Assembly: GCA_028284045.1 (NCBI GenBank)
Contig: JANQSN010000056.1
Span: 1-64,000 of the forward strand
Direction: 5' to 3'
Source: Alphaproteobacteria bacterium
Lineage (GTDB): Bacteria; Pseudomonadota; Alphaproteobacteria; DSM-16000; Inquilinaceae
Length of the DNA stretch: 64,000 nucleotides
Under the pieces are notes generated by a model. That model saw only the letters and a program-made list of their open reading frames with translations, was not told where the DNA came from and did no database searches. Both the position numbers and the translations under genes were made by a program. Numbering within the stretch: position 1 is the first letter of the stretch; each line of letters opens with the position of its first letter. Shown here piece after piece: positions 59,274 through 64,000 of this stretch.

Positions 59274-60086
59274 ATGACCGCGGTGCGGAACGATCAGGTG
59301 GGGCGCCGGCTGCCGGCAGCCGACCGCCAGGATCGCATTGCATTGGCGTTAGCCCAGTCGGGCTACCTGGCCATCGCCGATCTGGCCGCCCATCTGGGCG
59401 TGTCGGAGATGACCATTCGCCGGGATCTCGATGCCCTGGCCGACAAGGGGCTGGCGGAGCGTGCGCATGGCGGCGCCTTTTCGCTGGCCAGCGCCCCGGC
59501 CGGCAGGCTGGACATTGTCGAGCCGGCCATCGACGAGCGGATTGCCCGCAACAGCGACGTCAAGGCGCGCATCGGCAATCTGGCGGCCGGGTTGGTCGAG
59601 CCGCGGCAGACGATTGCGGTGGACATCGGGTCCACCACCCTGTGTCTGGCCTATGCCCTGCGCGATCTGGATGTTCGAATTTTCACAAGCAGCCTGAAGA
59701 TCGCCCTGTTGCTGGCACAGGCCCCGCCGCGCGTCTACATGCCGGGTGGCGAGATCCGCGGTACGGAGCCCTCGCTGGTCGGCGCCATGGCCAACGACCA
59801 ACTGCGCAGCCTTCGCTTCGACTGGTTCTTCCTGGGGGCGGCCGGCCTGTCGGCCGACGGCGTGTACGACTATTCCCTGGAAGATACCGAGATCAAACGC
59901 ACGCTGATGGCCCAGTCGGCCCGCACCGTCGCCCTGATCGACAGTTCGAAGTTCGACCGCATGTCCATGGTGCGCATCGCCGGGCTCGCCGGGCTGGACA
60001 TGCTGGTCACCGATGCATCGCCCGATGGCGTCCTCGCCGATGGCCTGGCCGACGCCGGCGTCGATGTGCGTCTGGCAGCCCCCTGA
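59274..60086 (+). CDS. DeoR/GlpR-family repressor
   Basis: 270 residues from ATG 59274, chosen for the GAGGA site six bases upstream; an ATG 15 bases earlier is in frame. HTH at about 18-60 with YLAIADLAAHLGVSEMTIRRDLDALADKGLAERAHGGAF, the DeoR signature. The C-terminal sugar-phosphate-binding part shows VDIGSTTLCLAYAL, FTSSLKIALLL, PGGEIRGTEPSLVG and DWFFLGAAGLS. It probably senses the phosphorylated sugar made by the FGGY kinase downstream. Divergent from the SDR gene. Confidence 0.9.
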   Translation: MTAVRNDQVGRRLPAADRQDRIALALAQSGYLAIADLAAHLGVSEMTIRRDLDALADKGLAERAHGGAFSLASAPAGRLDIVEPAIDERIARNSDVKARIGNLAAGLVEPRQTIAVDIGSTTLCLAYALRDLDVRIFTSSLKIALLLAQAPPRVYMPGGEIRGTEPSLVGAMANDQLRSLRFDWFFLGAAGLSADGVYDYSLEDTEIKRTLMAQSARTVALIDSSKFDRMSMVRIAGLAGLDMLVTDASPDGVLADGLADAGVDVRLAAP

Positions 60087-60163
60087 TCGATGGACAGGCC
60101 GTCTCGGCGACAGGACGCGCGGCGGCGGAAGCTGGTGGCACGACAGCGAGGAACACCTGCCCC

Positions 60164-60964
60164 ATGATTTTCGATTTCCTAGGGGACACGTCCAAGGCGG
60201 TGATCGCCATGGCCCATATCGGGGCCTTACCCGGGTCACCGCTCTACGACGCCGATGGCGGTATGGCCAAGCTGGTCGACGATGTGGTCGCCGATATCGA
60301 GGCCCTGCAAGCGGGCGGCGTGGATGCGATCCTGTTCGGCAACGAGAATGACCGCCCCTATCTGCTGAAGGCGACGCCGGAGAGCCTGGCCGCGATGACG
60401 GCCGTCGTGGCGGCAGCGAAGCCGGCGCTGACCGTGCCCTTCGGCGTCAACTATCTGTGGGACCCCACGGCGTCCGTCGCCATCGCCGTCGCCACCGAGG
60501 CGGCGTTCGTGCGGGAGATCTTCACCGGTGTCTTCGCGTCCGACATGGGCGTCTGGGCGCCCGACTGTGCGGCGCCGGCCCGGATGCGCCGCAACCTCGG
60601 CCGCCCCGATCTGAAGATGCTGTTCAATATCAATGCGGAGTTCGCCCACGCGCTCGACCAGCGGCCGATGGAGTTGCGGGCCCGCAGCGCCGTCTTCTCG
60701 TCCCTGGCCGATGCGGTACTGGTGTCCGGCCCCATCACCGGCGAGCCGGCCGACCAATCGAACCTTCAGAAGGTCGCGGCGGCCCTGCCGGACACGCCGG
60801 TCTTCGCCAACACCGGCGTCACCATCGACAATGTGACCGACGTGTTCCGCGTCGCCCGGGGCTGTGTCATCGGCACCCATTTCAAGCGCGATGGGGATAC
60901 CTGGAACCCGGTCGACGGCGACCGGGTCAAGCGCTTCATGGATCTGGTCAACACGCTGCGATAG
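60164..60964 (+). CDS. BtpA/SgcQ-family protein
   Basis: 266 residues from ATG 60164. A TIM-barrel-like protein: AVIAMAHIGALPGSPLY (12-28) and VDAILFGNENDRPYL are the BtpA signature, FGVNYLWDPTASVAIAVATEA and VLVSGPITGEPAD, NTGVTIDNV later. The family includes E. coli SgcQ of a putative sugar operon; its reaction is not established. BtpA itself was named for photosystem I accumulation in cyanobacteria. In this operon a sugar-phosphate aldolase or isomerase role fits, by inference from the DeoR-kinase-phosphatase context. Confidence 0.83.
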   Translation: MIFDFLGDTSKAVIAMAHIGALPGSPLYDADGGMAKLVDDVVADIEALQAGGVDAILFGNENDRPYLLKATPESLAAMTAVVAAAKPALTVPFGVNYLWDPTASVAIAVATEAAFVREIFTGVFASDMGVWAPDCAAPARMRRNLGRPDLKMLFNINAEFAHALDQRPMELRARSAVFSSLADAVLVSGPITGEPADQSNLQKVAAALPDTPVFANTGVTIDNVTDVFRVARGCVIGTHFKRDGDTWNPVDGDRVKRFMDLVNTLR

Positions 60965-60973
60965 GCCCGATCG

Positions 60974-62485
60974 ATGAACTGCGTCCTCGGGCTGGATATC
61001 GGCACCACATCGACCATCGGGATCCTGATCCAGGTGCCCGATCGGGTGCTGTCGGTGGCGTCGCGCCCGGTGACGCTGCGGTCGCCCCAGCCCGGCTGGG
61101 CCGAAGAGGACCCGGCGGACTGGTGGGCCAACGTGCGGTCCATCGTCCCGGAACTGCTCGACGGCGCCGGCATCGCCGCCTCCGACATCGCCGGCATCGG
61201 CGTGACCGGCATGCTGCCCGCGGTGGTCCTGCTGGACCGCGACGGGGCGCTGCTGCGGCCATCCATCCAGCAGTCGGATGGCCGGTGCGGGGACGAGGTC
61301 GCCCAATTGCAGGCGGAGGTGGACGAGACCGCGTTCATCGCCCGGGCCGGCAATGGCATCAACCAGCAACTGGTCACCGCCAAGCTGCGCTGGATCGAGC
61401 GCTACGAACCCGACGTCTTCGCCCGCATCGCCACCGTCTTCGGGTCCTATGACTATATCAACTGGCGGCTGACCGGCGTTCGTGCCGTGGAGCAGAACTG
61501 GGCGCTGGAGGCGGGCTTCGTCGACCTGATGGCGCGCCGCTTGGATGATGATCTGATCGCGCTTGCTCATGTGCCGCGGGATGTGCTGCCGCCGTTGGTT
61601 GCCAGCCATGTACCCATCGGACGGGTGAGTGAGGCTGCGGCTGGCGAGACGGGGCTGGCGCCGGGCACGCCTGTGATGGGCGGGGCGGCCGACCACATCG
61701 CCTCGGCCTATGCCGCGGGCGTCACGGCAACGGGGGATGTGCTGCTGAAGTTCGGCGGCTCCGTCGACATCCTGACGGCGACGAACAAGGCGGTGCCCGA
61801 TCCGCGCCTTTATCTGGACTACCACCTGGCCCCCGGCCTGTTCATGCCCAATGGCTGCATGGCCACCGGCGGGTCCGGCCTCAACTGGTTCGTCGACACG
61901 TTTGCCAAGGGTGAAGCCGGCGCCGCCGGCGCGGCCGGCCGCTCCTTGCACGCCCATTTGGATGATCTGGCCGCCGCCGCGCCGCCCGGCGCCGACGGGG
62001 TGCAGATCATCCCCTATTTCCTCGGCGAGAAGACGCCGATCCACGACCCTGCCGCGCGCGGCATCGTCACCGGACTGAGCCTGAACCACGGGTTGCCCCA
62101 TCTGTGGCGTGCCCTGCTGGAAGCCTATGGGTACGGGCTGCGTCACCATGTCGACGTGCTGACCGACATGGGCCACGGCACCCGGCGCTTCCTGGCGTCG
62201 GACGGCGGGTCGACGTCCCGGCTGTGGATGCAGATCGTCGCCGATATCCTGCAGGCGCCCGTCCAGTTGTTGACCGGCCATCCCGGCTCATGTCTCGGCG
62301 CGGCCTGGATGGCCGCCATCGGCAGCGGCCTGACCGATGACTGGCAGGGCCCGCGCGCCTTCGTCGCCGACGGCCCGCGCATCTTGCCCAATGCCGACAA
62401 CCGGGAGGTCTACGACGTCGGCTATGCCCGCTTCCGCGCCACCTACCGCGCGCTCGCCGCGGTCGACCAGGGGAGCGGGGCATGA
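60974..62485 (+). CDS. FGGY-family carbohydrate kinase
   Basis: 503 residues. N-terminal ATP-binding loop GLDIGTTSTIG (6-16), GWAEEDPADWWANV and GIGVTGMLPAVVLLD in the first half, and FGGSVDILTAT, GGSGLNWFVDTF and FLASDGGSTSRLWMQIVADIL in the second half as the FGGY signature region. It phosphorylates a pentulose, polyol or similar sugar; the D-xylulokinase-like type is the nearest guess. Nine bases after the BtpA gene and four-base overlap with the HAD gene. Confidence 0.87.
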   Translation: MNCVLGLDIGTTSTIGILIQVPDRVLSVASRPVTLRSPQPGWAEEDPADWWANVRSIVPELLDGAGIAASDIAGIGVTGMLPAVVLLDRDGALLRPSIQQSDGRCGDEVAQLQAEVDETAFIARAGNGINQQLVTAKLRWIERYEPDVFARIATVFGSYDYINWRLTGVRAVEQNWALEAGFVDLMARRLDDDLIALAHVPRDVLPPLVASHVPIGRVSEAAAGETGLAPGTPVMGGAADHIASAYAAGVTATGDVLLKFGGSVDILTATNKAVPDPRLYLDYHLAPGLFMPNGCMATGGSGLNWFVDTFAKGEAGAAGAAGRSLHAHLDDLAAAAPPGADGVQIIPYFLGEKTPIHDPAARGIVTGLSLNHGLPHLWRALLEAYGYGLRHHVDVLTDMGHGTRRFLASDGGSTSRLWMQIVADILQAPVQLLTGHPGSCLGAAWMAAIGSGLTDDWQGPRAFVADGPRILPNADNREVYDVGYARFRATYRALAAVDQGSGA

Positions 62486-63177
62486 GCCTGCGCGCCATCG
62501 CCTGGGACGTGGACGGCACGCTGATCGACAGCGAGCCGCTGCACCTGCGCGCCTTGCTGACCGTCGCCGCGAAGCACGGCGCGGACCTGTCGGACTTGCC
62601 CGATGAGCACTTCATCGGGTTGGGGCTTGACGGTGTCTGGCAGGAGATCGGCGGCCGGTTCCCGGCCTCCCTGGGTTTCGACGCCTGGATTGCGGCCATC
62701 AACGGCGACTATGTGGCACAGCGCGACAGCCTGCCCGTGCCGCCGGAAACCCCGGCGCTGGTGGCGCGGATCGCGGCCGCCGGTCTCGTGCAGGTCGCCG
62801 TGTCGAATTCCCATCGCTGCATCGTCGACGCCAATCTCGACGTGCTCGGCATCGGCGACCACCTGGCCTTCTCCCTAAGCCTGGACGACGTGCCCGTCGG
62901 CAAGCCCGACCCGACGCCCTATCGCCTGGCCGCCGAACGCCTCGGGCTGACGCCCGGCGACGTGCTGGTGGTGGAGGACAGCGCCTCGGGTTTGGCCAGT
63001 GCCCGGGCCGCAGGCTGCATCACCGCGGGCCTGGCCGCCGACCACCGGACCTGGCCGCAAGCCGACCACACCATCCGTCGTCTGGCCGAGATTCCCGGCC
63101 TCTTGGCGGCGCTGGGCGTCGATCTCCTCGACCAACAACACCACAGGGAAAGGAACAGCTCCCATGACTTGCATTAG
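62482..63177 (+). CDS. HAD-family sugar-phosphate phosphatase or phosphoglucomutase-like
   Basis: 231 residues. Motif I WDVDGTLIDSEPLHLRAL (D9, D11), motif II VAVSNSHR, motif III lysine in VGKPDPTPY and motif IV VVEDSASGLASA. Like beta-phosphoglucomutase / GPP-type HADs with a small cap (about 18-85). It may dephosphorylate the intermediate of the kinase pathway and limit its build-up. Its last 14 bases overlap the binding-protein gene. Confidence 0.83.
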   Translation: MSLRAIAWDVDGTLIDSEPLHLRALLTVAAKHGADLSDLPDEHFIGLGLDGVWQEIGGRFPASLGFDAWIAAINGDYVAQRDSLPVPPETPALVARIAAAGLVQVAVSNSHRCIVDANLDVLGIGDHLAFSLSLDDVPVGKPDPTPYRLAAERLGLTPGDVLVVEDSASGLASARAAGCITAGLAADHRTWPQADHTIRRLAEIPGLLAALGVDLLDQQHHRERNSSHDLH

Positions 63178-64000
63178 GACGGCTCTCACCCGTACCGCGC
63201 TGGCCGGTGTCGCACTGACCGTCGCCGCCCAGGCAGCCGCGGCCGCGGAGATCCACATCATCATCGAGGAGGTGCCGGAATACGACATCGTCCGGACCCT
63301 CACCGACCGGTTCATGGAGGAGCATCCGGACATCACCGTCACCTTCGACGCCATGCCGTTCGACGCGATGCGCGATCGCATCCTCACCTCGTCCCTGGCG
63401 CCGTCGGCCACCTATGATGTCATCATCGTCGACAACCCGTGGATGGAACAGTTCGCCCGAGCCGGCTATCTGCTGTCGCTGGACGAGATGATCGCCGCCG
63501 CGCCGGACTTCGCCTTCGACGATTTCTTCGAGCCGCTGCGCGACGTCGCGACGGTCGACGGCACCGTCTATGGCGTGCCGTACTACAACTATGCCCTTGG
63601 GCTGATCGTCCGCCAGGACATCTTCGACGCTGCGGGCCTGGAGGTGCCGACCACGCTGGACGACTATGTCGAGGTCGCCGCGGCGCTGACCACCGACGAG
63701 ATGTCCGGCGTCGCCATGCAGCCCCAGCGCGGCTACAAGATCATGGAGGAGTGGTCCAACTGGCTGTTCGCCGCCGGCGGCAGCCTGTTCGACGAGAGCG
63801 GGGCGATCGCCATCAACAGTGCGGAGGCCGCCCGCGCCCTTGAGCTGTACATCCAGACCTACAACGACGCCGCCCCCGACGATTCCGTGAACTGGGGCTT
63901 CGATGAAGCCTTGCGTTCGGTCGCCTCCGGCCGGTCGGCGACCATGCTCAGCTACAACTGGATGCTGCCCACCCTGAACGCACCGGGCGGCGTTGCCGGC
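63164..64000 (+). CDS. sugar ABC transporter binding protein (runs off the window)
   Basis: The first 279 residues are present; no stop codon before the window ends. Signal peptide about 1-28 ending AAQAAAAAE, mature start IHIIIEEVPEYDIVRTLTDRFMEEHPDITV as in MalE/UgpB-type binding proteins. PYYNYALGLIVRQDIFDAAGL and NWLFAAGGSLFDESG are the usual family segments. It should deliver the carbohydrate catabolised by this operon; permeases and ATPase are presumably beyond the window. ATG 63164 has an AGGAACAG site before it. Confidence 0.88.
   Translation, partial: MTCIRTALTRTALAGVALTVAAQAAAAAEIHIIIEEVPEYDIVRTLTDRFMEEHPDITVTFDAMPFDAMRDRILTSSLAPSATYDVIIVDNPWMEQFARAGYLLSLDEMIAAAPDFAFDDFFEPLRDVATVDGTVYGVPYYNYALGLIVRQDIFDAAGLEVPTTLDDYVEVAAALTTDEMSGVAMQPQRGYKIMEEWSNWLFAAGGSLFDESGAIAINSAEAARALELYIQTYNDAAPDDSVNWGFDEALRSVASGRSATMLSYNWMLPTLNAPGGVAG

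Noticed and set aside
1..64000. CRISPR arrays, insertion sequences and prophage genes
   Set aside because: Looked for on both strands; no spaced direct repeats of CRISPR type and no transposase, integrase or phage structural proteins are present.

Overview
The window is about 64 kb of GC-rich DNA (roughly 70% G+C by eye). It most likely comes from an alphaproteobacterium of the Rhodospirillales type. That placement is an inference from base composition, the four-gene AapJQMP amino-acid transporter arrangement, the tRNA-Phe and the dense overlapping operons; no taxonomic marker gene is present. No gene-free stretch exceeds 300 bases. I see no CRISPR array, transposase, integrase or rRNA.

Region 1 (1-656) is the C-terminal end of an RTX-type secreted protein. 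Region 2 (877-44123) is one long, plus-strand surface-glycan island, and it is the remarkable part of the window. Its left half encodes three separate nonulosonic (sialic-acid-like) acid routes back to back: (a) a pseudaminate-like set (PseB, an RmlD-type reductase, a NeuB-type synthase, a GT2, a Pse-associated methylase, a PseF-like CMP-transferase); (b) a compact CMP-synthetase / NeuB / NeuC set; (c) an apparently complete GDP-dependent legionaminate set (PtmE, PtmF, PtmA, LegB, LegC, LegG, LegI, LegF plus a NeuD-type acetyltransferase). An amidination module follows: a WbuX/PseA-type PP-loop amidotransferase with HisF-like and HisH-like ammonia-supplying partners. HisF and HisH are separated by four decoration genes (sulfotransferase, WbqC-GNAT fusion, GT4, deacetylase).

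The right half (24609-44123) holds four GT-B-like proteins with a KPHP/ST-type C-terminal motif, several SAM methyltransferases (two with Zn ribbons, one FkbM-like), a PLP aminotransferase, sugar epimerases, an AT-rich orphan gene and an ABC exporter. A further cytidylyltransferase module follows (cytidylyltransferase, GT-B, Gfo/Idh oxidoreductase, 2-hydroxyacid dehydrogenase, epimerase, HAD phosphatase, 6-phosphogluconolactonase-like protein). Together these look able to build, activate, transfer, decorate (acetyl, amidino, sulfo, methyl) and export a glycan rich in nonulosonic acids. AT-rich patches within the island point to modular acquisition.

Region 3 (44143-51904) holds an HxlR regulator diverging from a small unknown gene, a LysE-type exporter, and an RND efflux operon (adaptor, pump, membrane-only ABC-type protein) diverging from a TetR regulator, followed by two strong palindromes and a 73-residue orphan. 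Region 4 (52005-57996, minus strand) is an amino-acid ABC transporter (AapJQMP) in one run with a GntR regulator and a class V PLP enzyme. A tRNA-Phe with its own promoter and terminator follows. Region 5 (58339-64000) is a carbohydrate catabolism locus: an SDR dehydrogenase diverging from a DeoR regulator, a BtpA/SgcQ-family protein, an FGGY kinase, a HAD phosphatase and the start of a sugar-binding ABC protein that runs off the window.
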